Source of the DNA: Saprospiraceae bacterium
GTDB taxonomy: Bacteria; Bacteroidota; Bacteroidia; Bacteroidales; JAIPBB01
DNA length: 18,462 nucleotides
Direction of reading: 5' to 3'
Assembly (NCBI GenBank): GCA_021739805.1
Contig: JAIPBB010000076.1
Coordinates: 1-18,462, forward strand
Positions 1-6,512 of the stretch are shown here, piece after piece. The position numbers and the translations under genes are program-made. The notes below the pieces were generated by a model, which did not search any database, was not told where the DNA came from, and was given only the letters and a program-made list of their open reading frames with translations. Numbering within the stretch: the first letter of the stretch is position 1; each line of letters begins with the position of its first letter.

Positions 1-139
1 AGTATATTAAAAATACTTCACAACCCAACACATCAAAAAAGGAAACTGTATTGAAATGACAAAGAAATAAAATGATAATTAAAAAGAAATCTAAAAAATA
101 TATAAATTAAATTTGTAAACAAAAATCAGGACGAGTCAA

Positions 140-201
140 GAAGCAAAAAGGAAAAAGGCAAAAGGAAGGCAGAAGGCAAAAGGAAAAAGGAAGGCAGAAG
201 G
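140..201. repeat. Purine-rich low-complexity direct repeat
   Basis: The stretch is made of AAGG/GCAGAAGG words. The 17-mer AAAAGGAAGGCAGAAGG occurs exactly at 160-176 and again at 185-201, a 25-nt period. The second copy runs straight into the codons for the AEGFGR part of the adjacent four-helix-bundle remnant, so the GCAGAAGG word is shared by the repeat and the gene. Positions 1-139 are AT-rich and show nothing I can support. Confidence 0.7.
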
Positions 202-412
202 TTTTGGAAGATATGGTAATCTAGACAAATCCAGATTTTACAAATTTTCATGCGGAAGCTTTTACGAATTAATAAGTCAATCTATGGCATCTTTTGCTTT
301 AGGTTTTATAAAAAATAAAGAAGAAGAAACAATATTGATACAAGGTTATAGAGAAATTATTAACGAATTAGATTCATTAATAAAAACAGTAGAAACTAAG
401 CATAGGGATTAA
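194..412 (+). pseudogene. 3' remnant of a four-helix-bundle (S23/IVP-type) protein gene
   Basis: The frame ending with the TAA at 410-412 encodes about 72 residues. It begins AEGFGRYGNLDKSRFYKF, followed by CGSFYELISQ and a helical tail ending VETKHRD. The GFGR...F....SCGS..EL pattern is that of the four-helix-bundle family named after proteins encoded in 23S rRNA intervening sequences. Full members are about 115-125 residues with an N-terminal helix of roughly 40 residues before AEGFGR. Here that part is missing: the frame stays open upstream to a TAA at 116-118, but it has no ATG and encodes only the low-complexity purine repeat. I therefore read it as a 5'-truncated gene. An internal ATG near position 284 would give only a short fragment. 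The family's function is not firmly established. Confidence 0.7.
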
Positions 413-413
413 C

Positions 414-451
414 TTGGCAATTGCCAATCCTTAGCCTTCTCCTTAGCCTTT
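414..451. repeat. Perfect 14-bp palindrome plus CCTTAGCC direct repeat
   Basis: TTGGCAATTGCCAA at 414-427 is a perfect palindrome directly after the pseudogene stop. It is followed by two copies of CCTTAGCCTT (429-438 and 441-450), ending 11 bases before the first propeller gene. The reverse complement of 429-444 recurs exactly at 13922-13937, over the stop codon of the 2Fe-2S/FAD protein gene. A regulatory role is possible but not shown. Confidence 0.6.
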
Positions 452-461
452 AAATGAAATT

Positions 462-1889
462 ATGTTCAAAGACAAAAAGCTATATCTAATATTAATTTTC
501 GCTTTAATTGGTTTAAGCGCATTAAGCTATTGGCTATTTTTCAATCCCGTAAAAGACATCTCACTAAATCTTCCGGAACAGGATAATCGCCCTGAGCAAA
601 ATAGTGAAAATTCTGAGGTAGTGAAAATCGGAGAGCATTTCACAAAATTTGAAGAATTATCGACAACTTTAACAGGGAAATGGAGTCGTTTTCGTGGTGC
701 TGATTATGACAATACTGCTAAAGATGGTATTCCGCTAATTGATAAGTTTGGGAACGAAGGTCCAAAAATTCTGTGGAAAGTTGATTTAGGAGAAGGTCAT
801 GCTGCACCTGCAATTTACAATGGAAGAGTTTATTTGATTGATTATATCGAAGAAAAGAAAATCGATGCTTTAAGATGTTTTTCACTGGAAACAGGGAAAG
901 AAATTTGGCGACTTTCTTATAATGTTCATGTGAAACGAAATCATGGAATGTCAAGAACTATTCCTGCTGTCAATGATAGTTTTATTGTTACAATTGGACC
1001 AAAAGGTCATATTATGTGTGCTAATCCAATTTCCGGTAAATTTCTTTGGGGAATTGATTTGATAAAAGAATATAAAGCTGAAATTCCTTTTTGGCACACA
1101 GGTCAATGTCCTATGATTGATAGTAATATTGCTGTTATTGCTCCTGCCGGAAAATCTTTGCTGATTGGTGTTAATTGCTCAACAGGAAAAGTTATTTGGG
1201 AAACTCCAAATCCAGATAATTGGAAAATGTCGCATTCTTCCATTATGCCAATGGTTTTAAATGGCAAGAAAATGTACGTTTATGCAGCTATTGGTGGTAT
1301 TTGTGGTATTTCGGCTCAGGGTGATGATGTTGGTAAAAAATTATGGAAAACTAATGAGTTTTCGCCTTCGGTTGTTGCTCCTTCTCCTGTAGTTTTGGAT
1401 AATGGGAAAATTTATATTACAGCTGGCTATGGTGCCGGAGCTATGTTGTTTCAGGTGAAGCAGGATGGAGAAAATTACTCTGTTGAAGTTTTGCAACAAT
1501 TTAAACCAAAAGATGGAGTAGCATCTGAACAGCAAACACCCATAATTTATAAAGACAGAATGTTTGTCATTTTGCCAAAAGATGCCGGTTCAAACCGAAA
1601 TCAATTTGTTTGTGTAGATCCAAATGATTGCAAAAATATTTTATGGACAAGCGGCAAAACAGATAGATTTGGATTAGGTCCTTATATAATTGCAGATGGA
1701 AAATTCTTTATTCTGGATGATGACGGAACTTTAACTATCGCAAAGGCATCAACATCAAAATTCATACTTTTAGATAAAGCAAAAATTATTGATGGTCAGG
1801 ATGCCTGGGGACCAATCGCCATTGCTGATGGAATGCTTTTAATGAGAGACTCTAAGCAAATGGTTTGCATCGATATTAGAAAAAAATGA
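462..1889 (+). CDS. Membrane-anchored PQQ-like beta-propeller protein (propeller 1)
   Basis: A 475-residue protein with one N-terminal hydrophobic helix (about residues 7-27, after a lysine-rich start) that should act as a signal anchor, placing the rest in the periplasm. The propeller domain opens with WSRFRG (74-79), an FRG signature shared with the other two PQQ-like proteins in this window. Repeating beta-strand units follow, such as APAIYNGRVYLID, LETGKEIW and TGKVIWETP. These are the PQQ_2/BamB-like repeats of an about 7-8 bladed propeller. Such domains either bind PQQ in dehydrogenases or act as protein scaffolds. I see no clear quinoprotein active site, so catalysis is not claimed. 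The start ATG follows an intergenic repeat, with only a weak A-rich ribosome binding site. It is the first gene of the co-directional redox cluster. Its stop codon overlaps the left arm of an intergenic repeat. Confidence 0.88.
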   Translation: MFKDKKLYLILIFALIGLSALSYWLFFNPVKDISLNLPEQDNRPEQNSENSEVVKIGEHFTKFEELSTTLTGKWSRFRGADYDNTAKDGIPLIDKFGNEGPKILWKVDLGEGHAAPAIYNGRVYLIDYIEEKKIDALRCFSLETGKEIWRLSYNVHVKRNHGMSRTIPAVNDSFIVTIGPKGHIMCANPISGKFLWGIDLIKEYKAEIPFWHTGQCPMIDSNIAVIAPAGKSLLIGVNCSTGKVIWETPNPDNWKMSHSSIMPMVLNGKKMYVYAAIGGICGISAQGDDVGKKLWKTNEFSPSVVAPSPVVLDNGKIYITAGYGAGAMLFQVKQDGENYSVEVLQQFKPKDGVASEQQTPIIYKDRMFVILPKDAGSNRNQFVCVDPNDCKNILWTSGKTDRFGLGPYIIADGKFFILDDDGTLTIAKASTSKFILLDKAKIIDGQDAWGPIAIADGMLLMRDSKQMVCIDIRKK

Positions 1890-2186
1890 ACCATAAAAGA
1901 AATAAAAGAAATAAAAGAAAATAAAAGAAACCTTATATGAACTTTTATGTCTTACGACTGAAGGAAGTCCGTATGGATATGGTTAAACTTTAAACGATGA
2001 AAAATAAATATGCCACAATTCATAGAAAACAAAGGAATTCGTGCATTCGTGGCATTTTAAAAACTTTTATGCCCTTTTATGCCTATATGGTTAAATTATT
2101 AAATGGTTAAATTGCTAAATTGTTAGACGTTTAGTATTTAGAAATTAGAAGGAAAACTTATATGAACTTTTATGCCTTTTATGGTT
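1888..2186. repeat. Composite intergenic repeat: ATAAAAG/CTTTTAT inverted arms and an inner ATGCCAC hairpin
   Basis: This 310-base gap carries no gene. GAACCATAAAAGAAATAAAA (from 1888) begins inside the TGA of propeller 1. Its approximate inverse, CTTTTATGCCTTTTATGGTT, lies at 2167-2186 just before the NHL gene. A degenerate copy is near 2066-2095 and a partial one near 1931-1953. Inside sits a second inverted pair, ATGCCAC (2010-2016) and GTGGCAT (2049-2055), whose outer flanks also partly pair. The same CTTTTATG motif brackets the GxxExxY gene further downstream. I see no convincing Bacteroidota promoter (TAnnTTTG) here. Confidence 0.7.
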
Positions 2187-2199
2187 AAAATTTAAACAG

Positions 2200-3165
2200 A
2201 TGAAAAATAAACTGATTATTGCACTTTCACTACTTCTACTTCTTGTGGCTTTGTATTTTATGACAAAGGATTTCTTTTTCGATAAGGAAGCAGACCAAAA
2301 TAATCCTTACGAATATGAAATAGACAAATTAAGAGAAACTGATTCAAGTTTGCTTTGCTATTCAGAAATACAAAAAATTTCACCAGTTTTAAATAAAATA
2401 TTTGGAGTTGCAGTTGATAAGCAAGATAATATCTATATCTCAGGAGATAGTAAAATTGCTATTTACAATAGAATTGGAAATTTGATTGACACTTTCAATG
2501 TCTCGGAGGATGCTTACTGCTTAACAATTAGCCCTGATGATAAAATATATTTAGGAATGTGGGACCATATTGAAGTTTACGATAAAACTGGAACTTTAAT
2601 TAGCAAATGGAAGCCACAGCACGAGAAGTCAATTATTACTTCAATTGCGGTAAATGATTCTTCAGTTTTTATTGCTGATGCCGGACAAAAAATCGTTTAT
2701 CACTTTAATTTGGATGGAGAACTTCTTAATGAAATTGGAGGAAAAGATTCAACAAAGGGTGTAAAAGGATTTATTATTCCAAGCCCATATTTTGATTTGG
2801 CAATTGGACGTGATGATGAACTTTGGTTAGTGAATCCAGGCAGACATAGTTTTGAGTCGTACACTTACGATGGTGATTTGATTTCTTCATGGAAACGAAC
2901 TTCGATGCAAAATGATGGTTTTTCAGGTTGTTGTAATCCATCACATTTTGCAATTTTGTCAGATGGTTCATTTGTTACCAGCGAAAAAGGAATTGAAAGA
3001 GTGAAAATTCATCTTCCTTCAGGTGATTTTAAATGCTTAGTAGCAGGACCAGATAAATTTGAAGAAGGAACAAAGGGAATTGATTTGGCAGTTGATTCAA
3101 AAGATAGAATTCTGGTATTAGATCCACAAAATGGGATGATAAGGATATTTGAAAAGAAATTATAA
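2200..3165 (+). CDS. Anchored or secreted NHL-type beta-propeller protein
   Basis: A 321-residue protein with an N-terminal hydrophobic helix (residues 4-21) that is either a signal peptide or an anchor. The body is a repeat series of the NHL/SMP-30-like kind: FGVAVDKQDNIYISGD (68-83), CLTISPDDKIYLG, TSIAVNDSSVFIAD, DLAIGRDDELWLV and a closing IDLAVDSKDRILVLDP. This fits a six-bladed propeller. A CCNP motif (C244-C245) lies in blade five, and adjacent cysteines are unusual in an NHL propeller. The family gives binding surfaces rather than a fixed reaction, so the partner is unknown. It lies between propeller 1 and the Tat/Fe-S genes on the same strand. A 33-bp palindrome starts four bases after the stop. 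Confidence 0.82.
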   Translation: MKNKLIIALSLLLLLVALYFMTKDFFFDKEADQNNPYEYEIDKLRETDSSLLCYSEIQKISPVLNKIFGVAVDKQDNIYISGDSKIAIYNRIGNLIDTFNVSEDAYCLTISPDDKIYLGMWDHIEVYDKTGTLISKWKPQHEKSIITSIAVNDSSVFIADAGQKIVYHFNLDGELLNEIGGKDSTKGVKGFIIPSPYFDLAIGRDDELWLVNPGRHSFESYTYDGDLISSWKRTSMQNDGFSGCCNPSHFAILSDGSFVTSEKGIERVKIHLPSGDFKCLVAGPDKFEEGTKGIDLAVDSKDRILVLDPQNGMIRIFEKKL

Positions 3166-3168
3166 CAA

Positions 3169-3201
3169 AACCCTTCCAGAGTTTTAAACTCTGGAAGGGT
3201 T
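3169..3201. repeat. 33-bp perfect palindrome, copy 1
   Basis: Arms AACCCTTCCAGAGTTT and AAACTCTGGAAGGGTT surround a single central T, giving a 16-bp perfect stem. The whole unit recurs exactly at 17501-17533. Both copies begin a few bases after a stop codon (3165 and 17495) and lie between co-directional genes. No T-run follows, so it is not a standard intrinsic terminator. A REP-like or mRNA-processing/stabilising hairpin is more likely. Confidence 0.9.
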
Positions 3202-3229
3202 AAAGCTTATAAATTTAAAATAATTATAA

Positions 3230-3430
3230 ATGACTAACAGAAGAGATTTTCTAAAACTTGCAGGTAGAACAGCGGTTCTTGGTGGAGTAATTTTCGTCAC
3301 TGGGAAATTATTATTCCAGCCTAATAGTGAAGAAAATTGTGATTTCGATTTTGTTTGTCAGAACTGTAAAAAACTTAAAGAATGCAATTTGCCAGAAGCA
3401 AAAGAATATAAAGGAAAAATTAAATTGTAA
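3230..3430 (+). CDS. Small Tat-signal four-cysteine protein
   Basis: A 66-residue protein starting MTNRRDFLKLAGRTAVLGG, a twin-arginine signal (RRDFLK at residues 4-9) with its hydrophobic stretch, followed by a short mature part of about 35 residues. That part has exactly four cysteines (C37, C43, C46, C52; spacing C-x5-C-x2-C-x5-C), enough to bind one Fe-S cluster or a metal. Tat export of so small a protein suggests that the cofactor is loaded in the cytoplasm, or that the protein travels bound to a partner, plausibly the Tat polyferredoxin encoded 74 bases downstream. I recognise no named family. It is too well formed (signal, cysteine spacing, position in the cluster) to be a chance frame. 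Confidence 0.75.
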   Translation: MTNRRDFLKLAGRTAVLGGVIFVTGKLLFQPNSEENCDFDFVCQNCKKLKECNLPEAKEYKGKIKL

Positions 3431-3449
3431 TAAAATTAGCTCTAGCATA

Positions 3450-3489
3450 ACTCTAGGCACTTTAGGCACTCTAAGTACTCTAGGCACTT
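3450..3489. repeat. 9-bp tandem repeat (ACTCTAGGC)
   Basis: Four 9-nt units follow one another: ACTCTAGGC, ACTTTAGGC, ACTCTAAGT, ACTCTAGGC (3450-3485), then a partial ACTT. The array fills the gap between the two Tat-signal genes and ends about 15 bases before the next ATG. It has no obvious hairpin. Confidence 0.8.
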
Positions 3490-3504
3490 GAAATTGATTA
3501 AAAC

Positions 3505-4071
3505 ATGAGCGGTCAGAAAAAAGATAAAAAAGAGATTAATCGAAGGGAATTCATTAACAAGGGAATCCGTGCCGGTGTTGTTATTGGTCTTTGTGGTTTG
3601 GGTGGTGCTTTGATTAAGAAAGCAATTGGAGGCGAACTCGTTTGGCAGCTAGATCCTTCCAAATGCGTTCAATGTGGAAGATGTGCAACTCATTGTGTCC
3701 AAATGCCATCAGCTGTAAAGTGCATTCATGTTTATGATATGTGCGGTTATTGCGATTTGTGTGGAGGTTATTTCAAAGCAGACACTAAAGATTTAACTAC
3801 TGCTGCCGAAAATCAACTTTGCCCAACAGGAGCCATAAAAAGAGTTTTCATTGAAGAGCCATTTTTTCAATACGAAATTGACGAGGATTTATGTAATGGT
3901 TGTGGAAAATGTGTTAAGGGTTGCGCTGCTTTTGGAAATGGTTCGTTACAACTTCAGGTTAGTCACAATTTATGCTCAAATTGCAATCAATGTGCAATTG
4001 CAAGGGTTTGCCCTGCGGATGCATTTAGTAGAGTTGAATCGGATAAGCCATATTTGCTTAAAGGTTTTTAG
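3505..4071 (+). CDS. Tat-exported polyferredoxin (NapG/MauM-like)
   Basis: A 188-residue protein with a twin-arginine signal (NRREFINKG, residues 12-20, then a hydrophobic region to about 40). The rest is a cysteine-rich multi-cluster ferredoxin. Motifs in order: CVQCGRCATHC (54-64), C73, CGYCDLC (80-86), CPTGA (106-110), CNGCGKCVKGC (130-140), CSNCNQC (157-163) and a final CPADA (169-173). That is enough for three to four [4Fe-4S] clusters. Layout and length resemble NapG (about 230 residues), the periplasmic partner of NapH. The next gene is NapH-like, 16 bases downstream, which supports an operon and a NapGH-like electron-transfer pair. It should carry electrons on the periplasmic side. 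The final acceptor is unknown, since no nitrate reductase gene is present. Confidence 0.87.
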   Translation: MSGQKKDKKEINRREFINKGIRAGVVIGLCGLGGALIKKAIGGELVWQLDPSKCVQCGRCATHCVQMPSAVKCIHVYDMCGYCDLCGGYFKADTKDLTTAAENQLCPTGAIKRVFIEEPFFQYEIDEDLCNGCGKCVKGCAAFGNGSLQLQVSHNLCSNCNQCAIARVCPADAFSRVESDKPYLLKGF

Positions 4072-4087
4072 AAAAGGAAATTATTGA

Positions 4088-5404
4088 ATGATAAAATTTA
4101 GAAAAATACTATTCTTATTTTTTATGCTGATATTGCTTCTGCAAGGATTCAATACATCGGCTCAACAAAGATTTCCTAAACCCGAATTTGAATCAGGACA
4201 TACTCAACCCGAAGTCCATGCACCCGCTCCAAGAGCTGAATTCATGGAGATTGTGGATGTTTTTGTTTTGATACTCGGATTATCTCTTATTACATGGTTT
4301 ATCTTAAAAAAACGTTCAAGAAGGGGAGTGTTTTGGATTACTATTTTTTCAATTATTTATTTTGGTTTCTATAGAGAAGGATGTGTTTGTTCAGTTGGCT
4401 CTCTACAAAATATTGCACTGGCATTGTTTGAACCGGGTTATCACATTCCAATTACGTTAATTGCATTTTTTGTTATACCTATAATTTTCACACTTTTCTT
4501 CGGTAGAACATTTTGTGCAGGAGTTTGCCCACTTGGAGCAATACAGGATATTTTTGTCTATAAACCACTAAGCCTGAAATCATGGTTTCAAAAGGTGTTG
4601 GGAATAATTCCATTTTTGTATTTAGGATTTGCTGTTTTATATGCGGCAACAGCGACTGATTTTGTTATTTGTCGCTACGACCCGTTTATTGGAATTTATA
4701 GATTTAATGGAAGTTTTGCTATGCTTGTCTTGGGTGGAATATTTCTTTTAACAAGTATTTTTATTGCCCGACCATATTGTAGATTCTTCTGCCCATACGG
4801 GGCAATTTTAAATTTGGTTAGTAGAGTTTCGCGAAGACATTTAACAATAACTCCTTCAAAATGTATTCAATGCAAGCTTTGTGAAAACTCATGCCCATTT
4901 GGAGCAATCGAAATACCGGTTCCGGTAAAGGATAAAGAAGAATCACAAAAAGCAGTTAAACGATTAATAATTTTAAGTTTGATAATTCCTTTGCTGGCAT
5001 TAGCAGGTGGATGGACAGGAGCTAGGTTTCATGAGAATTTAGCAAAAGTAAATCCAAAGGTTCGTTTGGCAAATGAATTTTTAAATCTTGATAAATCTAG
5101 TACAGAAGAACCATCGGTTGAGATTGATGCATTTAAAACATCAGGAAAATCAGTTGAAGATTTATATGCAGAAGCTACAATAATTATTGAAAAATTTAAG
5201 CTTGGTGGATGGATTTTAGGTGCTTTTATCGGATTGGTTTTTGGTTTTACTTTGGCTTCTCTATCAAGATTTAAATACAGACAGGATTATGAACCAAATA
5301 AAGGAGAATGTTTGAGTTGTGGTAGGTGTATGGATTATTGTCCGGTGGAGAAAAAGCTTGAAGTCGGAAGACCGAAGTCGGAAGATAAGACAGAGTCATA
5401 TTGA
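4088..5404 (+). CDS. Membrane polyferredoxin, NapH/NosR-like
   Basis: A 438-residue protein with a signal peptide (about 1-25), then seven likely helices (about 54-74, 80-96, 120-140, 168-188, 209-228, 293-309, 373-392). Charge distribution puts the Fe-S regions in the cytoplasm: CAGVCPLGA (143-151), CRFFCPYGA (231-239), the ferredoxin motif CIQCKLCENSCP (259-270) and a C-terminal CLSCGRCMDYCP (408-419). The paired CxxxCP motifs are typical of NapH/NosR/RdxA-type proteins. C99, C101 and C195 are predicted on the outer face or within the membrane. The NosR-type periplasmic FMN domain is absent. Its role is probably electron transfer across or along the membrane to the Tat ferredoxin. The last 14 residues come from a dispersed GTCGGAAG repeat, so the natural C-terminus may have been near residue 424. 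Confidence 0.87.
   Translation: MIKFRKILFLFFMLILLLQGFNTSAQQRFPKPEFESGHTQPEVHAPAPRAEFMEIVDVFVLILGLSLITWFILKKRSRRGVFWITIFSIIYFGFYREGCVCSVGSLQNIALALFEPGYHIPITLIAFFVIPIIFTLFFGRTFCAGVCPLGAIQDIFVYKPLSLKSWFQKVLGIIPFLYLGFAVLYAATATDFVICRYDPFIGIYRFNGSFAMLVLGGIFLLTSIFIARPYCRFFCPYGAILNLVSRVSRRHLTITPSKCIQCKLCENSCPFGAIEIPVPVKDKEESQKAVKRLIILSLIIPLLALAGGWTGARFHENLAKVNPKVRLANEFLNLDKSSTEEPSVEIDAFKTSGKSVEDLYAEATIIIEKFKLGGWILGAFIGLVFGFTLASLSRFKYRQDYEPNKGECLSCGRCMDYCPVEKKLEVGRPKSEDKTESY
5360..5384. repeat. GTCGGAAG repeat inside a gene end (left member of an inverted pair)
   Basis: GAAGTCGGAAG occurs twice, separated by ACC, within the last codons of the membrane polyferredoxin gene. The inner GTCGGAAGACCGAAGT is matched in inverted orientation, with one mismatch, by 6484-6499. 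The two copies bracket the secreted-protein gene at 5448-6443. Confidence 0.75.
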
Positions 5405-5447
5405 AATATTAATGATAAATTTAAACTTTACTAACAAAAAAAGAAAA

Positions 5448-6443
5448 ATGAAACGACTGTCATTATGGTTATTATTGCTGGTTATTGGCTATAATTCTTT
5501 TGGACAAAACTATATTGAGTACCAAAGGACTTTTAATCGTATTGATGAAGACGTATTATCTCAGAATTATAATTTAGCAATTAAGCGACTAGATAGTGTT
5601 TATTCAGGTTTTGAATTTATTTATGCCAAACATTGTGTAAAAGCACTTCAAATTTGTGTAAGGGCGAATGATAGTATAAATGCTGACAAATGGTTGGCCA
5701 AATGTTTTAAACAAGGAATTCCTATTTGGATTATCAGAAACAATGATATTACAAAAAAATCTTTGATTTACTCCACAACACAAATGACACTGGAAGATTA
5801 TGATAGGTTATACTCAATTTATAAAGCATCCATTGATACTAATCTTGCCAGGAAAATAGATAGTTTATTGACAATAGATCAGAAATATACAAGAAAAGTT
5901 AATGATGGTTTTGTTTTATTTCGGTTTAGTATTTATTGGCTTCAATGGGGGATAAATAATAAACGTCAACTTCGCATACTTAAACAAATAATTGAAAACC
6001 ATGGTTATCCTGAAGAAAGACTAATTGGCTTTGGTGAGTTTTTAGAAGATTCGATGGCAGCAGCAAAACACATAACTTTTTATGGTCCTTCTGAAATCAG
6101 AGAAGCCAGTGTCCAGATTATGATGCAACATTGCTTTTCAACCTGGCATAAGGTAGATTTGGATTTTAAAAATACACTCTATCAGAATTTATGTAATGGA
6201 TATATGCCGTCTTTCCAATATGCAATAATTATAGATTTTATGTGTTTTGGGAGAAAGAAATATATAAACGATATGTTCAGTGTTTGCAATAAAAAATCTG
6301 ATAAGGATTATATTGACAAAATCAATAGAAACAGGAAGTCAATAGGACTTACAACATTAGAACAGCAGAAAAGAAATATGTTATTGGCAAGAGAAAGGAG
6401 AGGTAGCAAAAAAGCTAATTCTGAAATAATGTTGGAATATTGA
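5448..6443 (+). CDS. Secreted protein of unknown function
   Basis: The ATG at 5448 gives 331 residues beginning MKRLSLWLLLLVIGYNSFGQ, a clear Sec signal peptide ending in the SFGQ-type cleavage site common in Bacteroidota. In-frame starts further upstream (from 5319) would overlap the polyferredoxin gene and hide this signal, so I reject them. The mature part is helical and rich in Tyr, Asn and Lys. It includes a stretch near the N-terminus that could be TPR-like (NYNLAIKRLDSVYSG), then a long region with no motif I know. It has no cysteine pattern suggesting a cofactor. The gene sits between two redox genes on the same strand and is bracketed by inverted GTCGGAAG repeats, so it may be an inserted passenger rather than a pathway member. 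I do not recognise the family. Confidence 0.72.
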   Translation: MKRLSLWLLLLVIGYNSFGQNYIEYQRTFNRIDEDVLSQNYNLAIKRLDSVYSGFEFIYAKHCVKALQICVRANDSINADKWLAKCFKQGIPIWIIRNNDITKKSLIYSTTQMTLEDYDRLYSIYKASIDTNLARKIDSLLTIDQKYTRKVNDGFVLFRFSIYWLQWGINNKRQLRILKQIIENHGYPEERLIGFGEFLEDSMAAAKHITFYGPSEIREASVQIMMQHCFSTWHKVDLDFKNTLYQNLCNGYMPSFQYAIIIDFMCFGRKKYINDMFSVCNKKSDKDYIDKINRNRKSIGLTTLEQQKRNMLLARERRGSKKANSEIMLEY

Positions 6444-6483
6444 TTATGTGGCTTAAAGAAAAGTAATGATATAAATTAACGCA

Positions 6484-6500
6484 ACTTCGGACTTCCGACC
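6484..6500. repeat. GTCGGAAG repeat, right member of the inverted pair
   Basis: ACTTCGGACTTCCGACC is the reverse complement of GGTCGGAAGTCCGAAGT and matches the 16-mer within 5360-5384 with one mismatch. It lies 12 bases before the ATG of the second PQQ-like propeller gene. Confidence 0.75.
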
Positions 6501-6512
6501 TGATATAAAAAA

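Noticed and set aside
718..954. Antisense open frames inside real genes, here and at several other places
   Set aside because: They lie wholly within well-supported coding sequences, lack recognisable domains, and have compositions typical of the reverse strand of AT-rich genes.
462..1889. PQQ-dependent alcohol or glucose dehydrogenase
   Set aside because: Only the repeat fold is visible. I cannot identify the cofactor-stacking, Ca-binding or catalytic residues, and no heme domain is present.
3169..3201. Intrinsic terminator after the NHL gene
   Set aside because: The hairpin is strong, but no T-run follows, and the identical copy at 17501 sits just before another co-directional gene.
5319..5447. 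Upstream in-frame start for the secreted protein
   Set aside because: It overlaps the end of the membrane polyferredoxin gene and its repeat. The ATG at 5448 begins a proper signal peptide.
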